Origin: Dryas octopetala
Lineage: Eukaryota; Streptophyta; Magnoliopsida; Rosales; Rosaceae
DNA length: 64,000 nucleotides
Reading direction: 5' to 3'
NCBI GenBank assembly: GCA_963921425.1
Contig: OY992832.1
Location: forward strand, 13,329,249 to 13,393,248
The translations under genes and the position numbers were made by a program. The notes beneath the pieces were generated by a model that worked only from the letters and a program-made list of their open reading frames with translations, searched no databases and was not told the origin of the DNA. Of this stretch, positions 49,001 to 61,100 are shown piece by piece (positions within the stretch are counted from its first letter, which is position 1; each line of letters opens with the position of its first letter).

Positions 49001-52000
49001 ATGTCTTCTTGTAGGGTCAATTATTTAAACTGATGCACCAGTTGGAGAGCAGCACACCTCACTTCATTCGCTGCATTAAACCAAATAGTAAGCACCTTCC
49101 TGGTATGTATGAAGTAGACCTTGTTTTACAACAGCTCAGGTGTTGTGGAGTTTTGGAGGCTGTTAGGATATCACGATCTGGATATCCTACTAGAATGACA
49201 CATCAAGAGTTTGCAGGAAGGTTGGTATAAAGTGAAACCCTAGTTTGTTACTGGTTTTCACCACTGCTGAGTTATCTCTTCTCATGTGTCTGTTCATATT
49301 TAGGTATGGATTCCTACTTTTGAAGGCCAGTGTACCTCAGGATCCATTAAGTCTATCAATTGCTGTTCTACAACAATTCAATGTCCTCCCTGAAATGTAT
49401 CAAATTGGCTATACTAAAGTGTTTCTTCGAACAGGGCAGGTAAGCTCCTGTAATGGTTTTCAATTTTTCTTTTCATTTATATCCCATTTAGCTTATGAAA
49501 TTTTTTCTTTGGTCGACTACTGCTCATTAAAGCCTGTTATTTTTCCTTAATTTCAAACATTTTAATGTAGCAGTGATGTAACATATCTCTTTCTGGTTGA
49601 TTTAAGTTTATTTCGTCTGATGGTGTGCCTAATGCTGTTGAGTCTTTTTGTTCACAGATTGCTTCATTGGAGGATAAGAGAAAGCGGGTTCTGCGAGGAA
49701 TAATTGGTGTCCAAAAATACTTCCGTGGTGACCAGGCTCGTCGTCGTTTTCATCAACTCAAGGAAGGAGCTACCACATTTTTATCAAGTAATGCATGCTA
49801 ACTTTTCTAATTTCATTTTGTTGAGATACTTTGCTGGTTTTATGACCATACATTATAGCAGTGTTTTGTACGATTGGATATTTCTTGCAAAAAACAAAAT
49901 CCCAATTTAATTCAATTTTGGACTATCTCTTCAGGACCTTGTAGTTTGCTGGACTGCACTGTTTTCCTATGTTGTTAAGTCTCTAACACAGTTGATTTTG
50001 TGGCTCGAGCTCCAATTTTTGTCTGACTCCTTTATATTGAGGAACAATCTCTTTTGACAACTTTTCAGTTTTAATGGAAGTTACTTTTAAGATGCAGATG
50101 GAAAAAAAGCTGGTGCAGTTAAAACTCTTAATGCGAAATCTAAACGGAGGGGTGGCAGGAAGATTTCAGATGTGAAGGTACTTCCGATAAAGGACTTACC
50201 TATTCGCAAGAATATTTCACTCTTTTTTTTTTTTTTTGCTTCATATTTGGCCACCGTTCCTTGAACCTATCCAATGGAACTCTTGAATATAGTTCTATTC
50301 TCAATGGTTTTCTTTTGTTGAGCCTTGGTTTCCTTTTCTCTTTTTTTTTTTTTTTTTCCCAACTACTTCCTTCGCTTCAATTTTTTTTTCTTGCGTATTT
50401 GAAATTGTAGGGTTCTTATTTTACCTGTATTACCCAATACTCGATCCCTTTTAACTTGTTTGTCTAAAACTCGATTAAATAGTTATAGTTGTACTTTTAC
50501 CCTATACTTGTTTTCCACTTTGGTGTGACAATAGAAGGACACATTGCTCCCCTTGGTTATGAAATTTCCGATGCCAATGTATATTAGGGTTTTAACAAGG
50601 GTCCAAAAATTACATATTGCAAATATCTGGTTTCTGCTTTCTGTAAGCAGTATTCTTTTGGTATGGAGATATGTTGCCACTTAAAAACTTTAGAAGTTTC
50701 TTGAAATACTTGTGCATCATAGTAAATTTTTGCTTTTGGAGGATTTTTGTAAATGAAAGGTCAGCTGCATTTTTGTTCTTTTAAATATCCGAAGTTTTCA
50801 GCTCAATAACTGAGTGGAGTGTTTTTTCTGAGCAGGATTTGCCTTCAGATTTGGCAGAGCTTCAAAGGCGAGTTCTTCAGGCTGAAGCAACTCTGGAGCG
50901 CAAGGAAGAGGAAAATGCTGAATTGCAGGAGCAACTACAACAGTTTGAGACAAGGTGGTCAGAGTATGAGGGAAAGATGAAATCTATGCAGGACGTATGG
51001 CAAACACAGATGGCGTCTTTGCAAGTGAGTTTGCTTGTGCATGCTTAATCTCAGTTTTGAAAGATACGATCAAATAGTATTGCAGTTAATTAACCAAAAA
51101 GGAAGCCTGAAATGGGTCTAAGAAATTGGGGAAAATGATCCAACTTGTATGGTTGATCCAACTCATCCAATTAATCTGAATCCTTTTTATTCAAAAGTGA
51201 ATCACATAGTGGATTGTAGCTTTGGTTGGATGCTAAAATAATGATGCATTTTAAATGAATGCATTAAAAGGTTACACCAGAGATGGCCAATAAAACTGAT
51301 GACTGCCTTAGACTTCGGTCCTAGAAGCAACAATGATGCTGAGGATGTAATGTCTGTCCATTAGTAATTAGTTGTATTTTTGCAAAGTCTTAAGAGGCAA
51401 ACCAAAATTGACCAGTGAGCTTTGTAGTTCTTGTGACCTGGAGATGCTTTTCTAAAACCAAGGTTTATGTCTACTTAGAAGAAACAAACTGTTTGCTTTG
51501 AGTTGAGCTCTATATAATTGTTGGGCCCACACCCTAGTCCTAAGCTTTTGGGATCAAAGTTTACCTGACAACCATTGTGCATGCACACTCATAAGCATGC
51601 AGAGGTACACACTTGCATATATCTCATATTATATTTATATAATTTTTGTCTCCATTGAAAAGAATGGGTGGTTTCTTATTGATGGTTGAAAGACATTTGA
51701 TTTCCGTCTTAGATAAATAAAAGATCTAAATGACCAGTTCTTTGGAAAGAATCTGGTGCAATTAGTTATCAAGTATGCGCCAGCTTTCCTAGTGAGCTTG
51801 AACTTTGTCTCACCATTAATACTCTTTACCAATTTCCAACCTATGAATCTAACGATAAAGTAAAATAAGATTGGAAAAACCATAAGATGTGTGAAAGGTT
51901 ATTGAGACTGAGAGGCATACCTTAACTGAAACTACTGAAATGCCTGAAGATTTTCTGTTATTATTGTGCAGATGAGTCTTACTGCAGCCAGAAAGAGTCT

Positions 52001-52421
52001 TGCTTCTGAAAATGCTGCTGGTCAACCTGGAAAACACGGTGCTGCTTCACCTCGTTATGATTCTGAAGAAGCCATGTCCATGGGATCTCGAACTCCTGGT
52101 GCAAGTACCCCCATCAATGGAGCAGGGCGTGAGACTAACGGTACATTGAATGCAGTCAGCAATCTGATGAAGGAATTTGAGCAGAGGAAACAGACTTTTG
52201 ACGATGATGTGAAAGCTCTAGTTGATGTAAAACCGGGACAGTCAACTCCAAATATGAATCATGATGAAGAACTACGAAGACTTAAACAACGATTTGAGTC
52301 ATGGAAGAAAGAATACAAGGCAAGATTACGGGAGACAAAGTCAAAACTTCATAAATTTGGGCATGCAGAAGAGGAAAAAAGGCGTAGGAAATGGTGGGGA
52401 AAGATACATAGAGGATCCTAG
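43002..52421 (+). CDS. Class VIII myosin (ATM1/ATM2-like), 23 exons
   Basis: Exons: 43002-43373, 43692-43793, 43915-44058, 44161-44311, 44408-44435, 44563-44731, 44937-45000, 45135-45148, 45239-45323, 46223-46326, 46435-46573, 47103-47221, 47321-47473, 47555-47644, 47812-47889, 48221-48379, 48559-48762, 49015-49220, 49304-49439, 49658-49787, 50098-50177, 50836-51024 and 51972-52421. All phases close over 3366 nt, giving 1121 residues. Domains: class VIII N-terminal extension; SH3-like fold (about 127-180); motor with P-loop GESGSGKT (267-274), switch I NDNASRF (316-322), switch [10 protein letters not shown] (540-547) and actin-contact block [10 protein letters not shown]; one IQ motif ([13 protein letters not shown], exon 20); coiled coil (about 910-975); basic tail ending [12 protein letters not shown]. 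Plant myosin VIII acts at the plasma membrane, plasmodesmata and new cell walls. Family members usually have three or four IQ motifs; here only one is seen. Exon 8 is a 14-nt microexon. Confidence 0.95.
45135..45148 (+). other. 14-nt microexon of the myosin gene
   Basis: The sequence tttatttagaaaag lies between a preceding AG and a following GT (gtaatt). It restores the family residues FYLEK between exon 7 (ending ...AEIQT) and exon 9 ([13 protein letters not shown]). Arabidopsis myosin VIII has FLLEK at this place. Without it the frame is lost (phase 1 into phase 0) and five conserved residues are missing. Automated gene finders often skip exons this short. Confidence 0.9.
45601..45830. repeat. 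Short direct repeats in myosin intron 9
   Basis: gatcttaggttcaattcctt occurs at 45632 and 45752. A block beginning gtcaaatattataggaagtt occurs at 45707 and, with one change, at 45802. The two pairs have different spacings (120 and 95 bp), so this is not a simple tandem duplication. The ggttcaattcc block resembles a tRNA-type B box, so a SINE remnant is possible. Confidence 0.6.
48790..48822. repeat. (TA)n microsatellite in myosin intron 17
   Basis: About 11 TA units followed by a short TGTA run, just after the 5' splice site of intron 17. Confidence 0.85.
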
Positions 52422-52480
52422 TATCTTGTTTCAGATTATCATCACTTCTGGGTTATGGTGCGGAAAGATACATAGATGAT
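52391..52480. repeat. 26-bp duplication spanning the myosin stop region
   Basis: The stretch 52391-52416 (coding for the end of the tail) is repeated at 52455-52480 with two mismatches, 64 bp further on. The second copy lies after the stop codon, in another frame. Confidence 0.85.
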
Positions 52481-53511
52481 GATTGGGGAAAGTAATTTTC
52501 TCAGTACTCTACCTCTCCCTCTTCAGGAGCTGCTCCTTTGTTTATATATGTGGCATCACATTTTGGTGAATCCTGGTGTTGGGGTAGTTTAGGGTGAGAA
52601 ATTTGTAGATCTACCAAATTTTTGTGACTTGGTGGAAATATTGGCAAGCATGTGAATAGCCAGCCAAATAGGGAATTCTTGAGTGATTTCAGCCCCTATT
52701 TCTTCTTTAAATAGTTCAGGTCATTTTGTGTATAATCTGTTGGCATTGATGTAATGTGTTACCATGTAGATCTTCTTAGAAATGGAAGAAAAAATGTTCA
52801 TATTGCCTCGCGTGTGTGTTTAGTACTTTATTTTTTTTAATGTTTTTCTAAAATTATACATATAGAATTATTCTCCAAAGTTCTTAAAAGGATAACCATT
52901 TGTTTTTTTGTTTTTTTGTTTTTTTTCAGTTTCGACCCTGTAGTTGTAATAGGGCAGCCCATTGCTAGCTCAATTTTCTTTATCTATAGTTGATGTTAGT
53001 TTGGATGGAGTCCCTTCCATGGTTGTCTTCAGTGAGGATGGTTGTCTTCTATCCTCATTGAAGATGCCTTGAGCCGTAATATGAGTTCATTTCCTATCAA
53101 ACAAGAAAAAATAGGTAGGATCGTGTGTTATGCAATATAGAATTATTATTAGTTATGGTAATTACAGGGCAAAATTACTTAAACTACACTTATTTAGTTT
53201 TGACACCAAAAAAGGAAAATTCTATACTACCCCCTAGCATTTCTTCTTTCTAAAATCTTTTAAAGTTATATAAAATTGTAAATTGGATGAGGGATGAATT
53301 TCGAGCAACGGTGTAAGACAATGTATAACTACCGTTGGATTGAACTTGCAATTTGCTAGTATTCATTTATTGGGTGTAATAAGTATTCACTAGTATTCAA
53401 AATTTATCCCTTAAATGAAACTGTCGGTGGAGTGAGGGGCATTGTTTAATGAAATTTATATATGTAATAGGCCTCTGCATTTTCAAAACAATTTTATCAT
53501 ATTAAATATAA
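52422..53511. other. Myosin 3' flank
   Basis: The 3' untranslated region and intergenic DNA of the myosin gene. No other gene seen. The poly(A) site could not be fixed. Confidence 0.5.
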
Positions 53512-53660
53512 GGCATAAATTCAATTTAGACACATAACTATATAAGCTATTTCAACGGGGTCCATGAACTTTAAAATATTTCAAATATACACCCAATCTA
53601 TTATCTAAATTGAAAAATGAATTTCTGTTCATTTATTCGTTGAGAGATCAGTTAAATGAC

Positions 53661-56600
53661 TAGGGGTGGGCACGGTCCAGTACAGTCCAGTGCTCACCCC
53701 AAACTGTACACTGAACTGTAAAGCTTATCCAGTCCAGTGCAGTGCTAGAAAACTGGAAATTTTGGCTCAGAACTGGACCAAACTGAACTGGACCAGTTCC
53801 AGTTCAGTCCAGTTCACTGTTTGAAACTGGGCCTCACTATTTGGGCCTTAGACCAATTAAATTTTTGGGCCAAAAAAATTTTAAAACATGTTTTTGTTTT
53901 TAATTTTTAACAACAAATCACAACAATTTTTTTAACAACAAATCAAAACATTTTTTTTAACAACAAATCAACCATTTGTTGTTAAAGTCACAAGTCACAA
54001 GTCACAACAAATCACAACAATTCAACATTTAACAATTAACATATAAGACATCAAGTCATCAACATTCAACCATTACATTTTTTGTACCATTCCACAACCT
54101 ACAAGATATCAACCAATAACCATTTCACCATTGTCTAACACTCCAAGTGCAAGTAAATTAAAAAATAAAAACCAACCAAAGCTAAAGAAGTTAATAACTT
54201 ACTAAGTTACAAGTTACCAAATACAAATTACAAACCAACCTAATACAAATTACAAAGTACAAACCAATCAAATACAAATTAAGTTACATAACTTAAATTA
54301 AAATACCCTAGCCAATCATCAACCCCCTGCCACCAGCCAACCATCAACCCCCTGCAGCCAATTGTCTTCAAATAACCCCTGTCAACAACCAATTGTCTTC
54401 AAACACTCCAAATAAATAACTAAGCAACTAAACAATAGAATTCAACTTAACAAATTAAAGTTTTTGAATAGACATATACAGATACTCATCTGATTCAGTT
54501 ATTACATATTATGTGAACAAAATCATCCCAGCTCCTTTCTTCCTTATGCATGAACTATCAAATTCAAACTAGAAAAAAAAGTTCCAGCATAAAAATGCTC
54601 CTTCCTGACCATTTATAATCTCAGTTATCACACAAGGAGCTATCCCTCTTTAAAGAACTCTATCCAGAATTACCCTTATGTTTACCCATCTGTAATTCAC
54701 CATCTCCTTCTAAAAGAAATAGAAGAAACAGAAACATAAAGTGCAATACATGCCTCTAGAGAAATCAAAAGCAACCCAATGGCAGGTGACGAATTGGTTA
54801 ATTGCAAGATCATCAGTTTCTAGACTATATTATTTCATATAGTCTTTTTTTCCACGAATGGGTCTGGACTCTGGAAGCTAGAAGATCAAACCCAAACAAC
54901 AAGTAAATTAGTAAATCAAACTTATCAAACTCAAAATCAAGTAAATCAGAAAATCAAACCCTAAATCCCCAAATCAAACCCTAAATCCCCAAATCAAACC
55001 CTAAACCTAACCCAAAATTAAACCCTAAATTAGTAAATCAGACAGAGTGAGATACTGAGATATGAGATATGAGATATGAGAGATGAGAGAACTTACCGAC
55101 GGGTCGAGAGGCGAGTCAAGAGGCGAGACACTGAGACACTGAAGGGAGATTGAGAGGCGTTTGAGTTTCTGTTTAGGTCGCGAGAGGAAGATCGCGACGG
55201 CGACGGCAACGGCGACGGACTGAGACGATCGTGGGTTTGACTGTTTGAGACACTGAGATGTGAGAGAGTGAACTCGACGGGAAGAGAGATGAGAGAATAT
55301 GCTCAATTTAAACCCTGAACCATTAAACCTCAAATCCCCAATTCAATTCGAAACCCTAATTTCAGTTCAATCATAATATGACAGACAAAAATGAGAGAGT
55401 CAGAGATGAGAGATGAGAGTCAGAGATGAAAGTGAGAGAGATGAGAATGAGATTACCCTTTCGTGGTGGCTGCGAGTCTGCCTTCTGAGATGAGAGATTC
55501 GAGATGAGAGACAAGAGAGTGAGAGATGAAGGATGAGAGGTGAGATGCGAGACTGAGAGGTGAGATCGTGAGAGGTTGAGAGCTGATGCAAGTGATGAGA
55601 TCGAGATTGAGAGAGGGCGGCGCGACGCGAGTTTAGGGTTTGGAGAGTGGAGACTGAGTGAGTGTCGAGAGACGAGAGTGATGAATGAAATCAATGAATG
55701 ACTGAATGAGTGATCACTGATCAATACACTAAATTGACTCACTAATTTAGTCATCTAAATTGACTTAGATGAGTGAGTGAGTGGTTGTTTCAATTGGGGG
55801 TATTGGGGTAATATTTGGTCAATTGACTAAATTAGTCTAATTGAGTAATTGGGGTTTCAAACTTTGAATCGGGTAATTTACTAATTTAGGAGTAATTGGG
55901 GTTTCAATTGGGTAATTGACTCAATTAGACTAATTCTAATTAGGGTTTCAATTGGATACTAAATTACTAATTAGTCTTATTGGGGTTTCAACTTTCAATT
56001 GGGATTTCAATTGGGTAATTGACTAATTTAAGAGTAATTGGGGTTTCAATTATGGTTGATTGGGGTTTGGGGTTTGGGGCCTTTAGGCAATTGAAAACAA
56101 AAAACAAAAAACAAAAATGGTTTAGGGTTGATTGGGGTTATATACTTATATAGTTATATATGTTATATACTTATTACTTATATATGTATAGAGTAATTAA
56201 TATAGTTTAGGGTATATGATTATAATTGTATTAGGGTATAGGGTTATAGTTGACTATGAGTCTAATTGGGGTTTCAATTGGGGTTATATAATATATACTT
56301 ATATAGTTATATATGTTATATACTTATTACTTATTACTTATATATATATAGAGTAATTAATATAGTTTAGAGTATATGATTATAATTGTATTAGGATATA
56401 GAGTTATAGTTGTCTATGAGTCTAATTAAGGTTTTATTGGGGTTATATACTTATATAATTATATATATTATATACTTGTATACTTATTACTTATATATGT
56501 ATAGAGTAATTAATATAGTTTAGGGTATATGGTTATAATTGTATTAGGGTATAGGGTTATAGTTGACTATGAGTCTAATTGGGGTTATATAATATATACT

Positions 56601-57244
56601 TATATAGTTATTAGTTATATATGTTATATGCTTATTACTTTTAGGGTTTAGGGTATAGGGTATAGGGTTTCGATTAAACTTTAAACCCTAAACCCTAATA
56701 CATAATTTCCCCTATTAGAAGTTTATAACTATATACTATACCCTATAACTATAATAATTTTAATATATAAGGTTTAGTGTATATATAAAGAATATATTAA
56801 TTGTATTATAAAAGGTATAATTAAAATTATATACTAAAACATTATTATATATATAGAATATAGGCCATAGGGTTATATAAAATATATTTTAGAGTCTAAA
56901 ATATAGCTAGGTTAATATTAATTTTATTATCTAAAATGTGTAAAATGTGTGTAAAAATGTGTGTAAAAATGTTTGTAAAAATGTATATAAAAATGTTTAA
57001 AAAGTGTATAAAATTGTATAAAAATTAAATATGTATAAAAATTAAAAATATATATTAATTATCCGGTCCAGTCCAGTCCAGTCCAGTTCTGTGAAGTGCA
57101 AAACTGGAACCGGAATTGGATTGGACCGGTCCGGTCCAGTTCGGTCCCGGTGTTGACCAGTTTTGGTCAAAGCGGTTTTTTACGGTTTTTTTCCCCCCGG
57201 TTTGGTTAGGTGCACCCGGTTCCCGGTTTAAATGCCCACCCCTA
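53661..57244. mobile_element. Non-autonomous hAT element nested in a Mutator-like element
   Basis: The 3584-bp element begins TAGGGGTGGGCA and ends TGCCCACCCCTA. It is flanked by a perfect 8-bp duplication, taaatgac (53653-53660 and 57245-57252). Both features define the hAT superfamily. Subterminal regions carry many copies of cagtcc/actgg motifs, as expected for transposase-binding arrays. No transposase frame was found. The interior consists of low-complexity and tandem blocks: caacaaatca-type repeats, a 19-bp repeat around aaaccctaaat (54950-55020), gagatgaga-rich DNA (55040-55690), an attggggtttcaatt block (55780-56060) and 150-160-bp units (56100-56640). Two Ser-rich minus-strand frames (55025-55333, 55371-55754) arise from the gagatgaga tract and are not genes. 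Confidence 0.9.
56130..56640. repeat. 150-160-bp tandem repeat inside the hAT element
   Basis: The marker gagtaattaatatag occurs at 56191, 56351 and 56503, giving periods of 160 and 152 bp. A partial fourth copy follows. Units also share the block gggttatagttgactatgag. Confidence 0.85.
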
Positions 57245-57831
57245 TAAATGACAGCTTGGCTTTTGCTGACCGGGATTACTTGACGACGTGGCGCTATCTC
57301 AGCAAACATTTCCCGCCAAATGAGCGACACGGGCCCACAATTTAATAATAATAGAGAGAGTGAGAGTTTGTAGGCCCGTGCCAGGGGTTAGGTGGACCCG
57401 TGTCGCTCATTTGGCACCTAACCCCTGACACGGGTCCACAAAGTCATCATCTCTTTCTCGCTCGTTGAACACAAGTGAGAGATTTATATTCTAATTTGGG
57501 GGAAACGTGATATTTTTTGGAGACTAAATGGTCAGGAGAGCGTTCAACGAGAGGGAAAGAGGTGATAGGTGTGTGGGCCCGTGTCAAGTGGACATGTGTT
57601 GCTCATTTGGCGGGAAATGTATGCTGAGTTGGTGCGACGTCGCAAATTAATCCCCGTTAGCAAAAACCAAGTTGACATTTAACTGATCTCTCAATAAATT
57701 GATGGATGAAATTTCATTTTTCAATTTACATAATAAATTAGGTGTATATTTGAAATATTTGAAAGTTCATGAACTTCATTGAAATAGCATATATAGTTAT
57801 GTGTCTAAATTGAATTTATGTCTAAATATAA

Positions 57832-58109
57832 AGTACAAATGTAGCCTTTCAAAAAACAAAAAGTACTAATGTAGCGTACGAAATATTGAAATGTATATAA
57901 AAATATACAATATATACACTTCAATTTCAGAGAGAATTTAATTATAGGGTTCATGACTTATAAGGGTCTTATAACTTTATTTCTTATTCGGTCATAGCAT
58001 TCATACATTTGATTTGCAAGGAATCTAAAAGAGCATGCATTTTCCATAGTGTACGTTTTTAGGTGGGAGAAGAAGACATTTACTTTAACTATATATAAAA
58101 GGTACGAAA
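57832..58109. other. Spacer between the Mutator-like element and the satellite
   Basis: AT-rich unique-looking DNA, no gene or element recognised. Confidence 0.5.
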
Positions 58110-61100
58110 ACTTATCGAGACTTGAATCACCCACTCACAATATGGTAGAGATGTCACTAGATACAATTTGAAATGTATCAACATTATAAATATTTAAAAT
58201 TCTCAAGGAACGACTTGGAATGTCCTGAGTAACGATTATAGATGTCTTAAAGCACGACTTGCGAAACTCTAAGTTACGACTTTGGAGTGTCAAAACATGA
58301 CTTGAGATGACACTAGATACAATTTGAAATGCATCAAGGGTATAAACATTTAAAATGACTTAAGCTAAAAAATGAAATTATCAAGAAATGACTTGTAATG
58401 CCCTAAGTAACGACTTGAGATGCCCTAAGCCACAACTTAAGAAACTCTAGAGTATGCCTTTAGAAGTGTCAGAACATGATTTAAGATGTCACTAGGAACA
58501 ATTTGAAAGACATCAAGGGTATAAACATTTAAAATGTCTCGAGTTAGGAATTGAAATTCTTAAAGAACGACTTGCGATGCCCGAAGGAACTACTTGAGAT
58601 GCCTTGAGGCACAACTTAAGAAGCTCTAGGGTATGCCTTTAGAAGTGTCAAAAAATGACTTGAGATATCACTAGGTACAATTTGAAATGTATCAAGAGTA
58701 TAAATATTTAAAATGTCTCAAGTTACGAACTAAAATTGTTAATGAACGACTTGGAATGCCTTAAAAAAAGACTTTGGATGTCCTAAGGCACGACTTGTGC
58801 AACTTTAGGATATGAGTTTATAAGTGTCAAAACATAACTTAGGATGTCACTAGTTACAATTTGAAATGCATCAAGAGTATAAACATTTAAAATGCCTCGA
58901 ACTACGAACTGAAATTCTTCAGTAACGAGATAAGATGTCCTAAGGAACGACTTGAGATGCCCTAAGGCACAACTTGAGAAACTCTAGGGTATGAATTTAA
59001 AAGTGTTAAAACATGACTTGAGATGTCACTAGGTACAATTTGAAATGCATCAAGGGTATAAACATTTAAAATGCCTCGAGCAACGAACTGAAATTCTCAA
59101 GGAATGACTTGGGATGCCCTTAGAAACGACTTGAGATGCCCTAAAACACGACTTGAGAAACTTTAGGGTATGCCTTTAGAAGTGTCAAAACATAACTTGA
59201 GTTGTTACTAGATACAATATAAAATGCATCAAGGGTATAAACTTTTAAAATAACTCGAGTTATGAACTAAAATTTTTCAGGAACGACTTGGGATGTGCTA
59301 AGGAATGACTTGAGATGCCCTAAGACACGACTTGAGAAATTCTAGGGTATAAATTTAAAAGTGTCAAAACATGACTTGAGATGTCAGTAGGAACAATTGA
59401 AATACATTAAGGGTATAAACATTTAAAATGTCTCGAGTTACAAATTGAAATTCTTAATAAACGACTTGGGATGCCCTAAAGAACGACTTGAAATGCCCTG
59501 AGGTACAACTTAAGAAACTCTAGAGTATGCCTTTAGAAGTGTCAAAACATGACTTGCGTTGTTACTAGATACAATTTGAAATGCATCAAGGGTATGAGTA
59601 TTTAAAATGGCTCGAGCTAACTGAAATTCTTAAGGAACGACTTAAGATGCCCTAAGACACGACTTGAGAAACTTTAGGGTATGACTTTAGAAGTGTCAAA
59701 ACATGACTTGAGATGTTGCTAGATACAATTTGAAATGCATCAAGGGTATAAACATTTAAAATGCCTTGAGCAACGAACATAAATTCCCAAAGAACAACTT
59801 GGGATGCCCTTAGGAACGACTTGAGATGCCCTAAGACACGACTTGAGAAATTCTAAGGTATGCCTTTAAAAGTATCAAAACAAGACTTGAGATGTTACTA
59901 GATACAATTTGAAATACATCAAGGGTATAAACATTTAAAATGCCTTGAGGTACAAATTGAAATTCTTAAGGAACAACTTTGGATGACATAAGGAACGACT
60001 TGAGATGCCTTAAAGCACGACTTGTGAAACACTAAGGTATGCGTTTAGAATTGTTAAAACATGACTTAGAATGTCATAGGTTACAATTTGAAATGCATCA
60101 ATGGATAAACATTTAAAATGCCTCGAATTACGAACTGAAATTCTTCAGGAACGACTTGAGATGTCTTAAGGAACGACTTCAGATGCACTAAAGAACGACT
60201 TGAAAAACTATAGGGTATGAATTTAAAAGTGTCAAAACATGACTTCAGATGTCACTAGGTACAATTGAAATGCATCAAGGGTATAAACATTTAAAATGCC
60301 TCGAGCTACAAATTGAAATTTTGAAGGAACGACTTGAGATGCCCTAAGAACTGACTTGAGATGCCCTGAAGCACAACTTAAGAAACTCTAAGGTATGCCT
60401 TTAGAAGTTCAAAACATGACTTGGAATGTTAGTGGATACAATTTGAAATGCTTCAAGGGTATGAACATTTAAAATTCCTCGAGCTAACTGAAATTTTTAA
60501 GGAACGACTTGGGATGCCTAAAGGAACGACTTGAGATGCCCTAAGACACGACTTGAGAAACTTTATGGTAGGACTTTAGAAGTGTCAAAACATGACTTGA
60601 GATGTCGCTAGATACAATTTGAAATGCATCAAAGGTATAAATAATTGAAATGCCTCGAGCAACGAACTGAAATTCTAAAGGAAAAACTTGGGATGCCCTT
60701 AGGAACGACTTGAGATTCCCTAAGCTACGACCTGAGAAACTCTAGGGTATGCATTTAGAAGTGTGATAACATGACTTGGGATGTTACTAGATAAAATTTG
60801 AAATGCATCAAGGGTGTAAACATTTAAAATGCCTCGAGCTATAAATTGAAATTCTTAAAGAACGACTTGGGATGCCCTAAGGAACGACTTAAGATATATC
60901 CTAAGACACGACTTGTAAAACTCTAGGGTATGAGTGAAGAAGTGTCAAAACATGACTTAGGATGTCACTAGTTACAATTTGAATTGCATCAAGGGTATAA
61001 ACATTTAAAATATCTCGAATTACGAACTGAAATTCTTAAGGAACGACTTGGGATGCCCTTAGAAACGACTTGAGATGTCCTAAGGCACGACTTGAGAAAC

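Larger units (their letters stand above)
53512..57822. mobile_element. Non-autonomous Mutator-like element, split by a hAT insertion
   Basis: A perfect 9-bp target duplication, taaatataa, flanks the element (53503-53511 and 57823-57831). The ends read GGCATAAATTCAATTTAG and, reversed on the right, GACATAAATTCAATTTAG. They pair for about 280 bp, interrupted on the left by the hAT element (53661-57244). Without that insertion and its extra 8 bp the element is 719 bp. It has no coding sequence. Its centre (about 57300-57600) is a compact palindrome built from blocks such as gctcatttggcgggaaatg and aggggttaggtg. The inverted ends differ by several substitutions and small indels, so it is not very young, and it is older than the hAT inside it. 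Confidence 0.9.

Noticed and set aside
55025-55754. Two Ser/Leu-rich minus-strand open frames inside the hAT element
   Set aside because: They come from gagatgaga simple repeats and carry none of the hAT transposase motifs.
54950-56700. A real telomere remnant, suggested by aaaccctaa blocks
   Set aside because: The blocks are few, imperfect and mixed with aaatcccc, and they are bounded by hAT ends, so they belong to the transposon.
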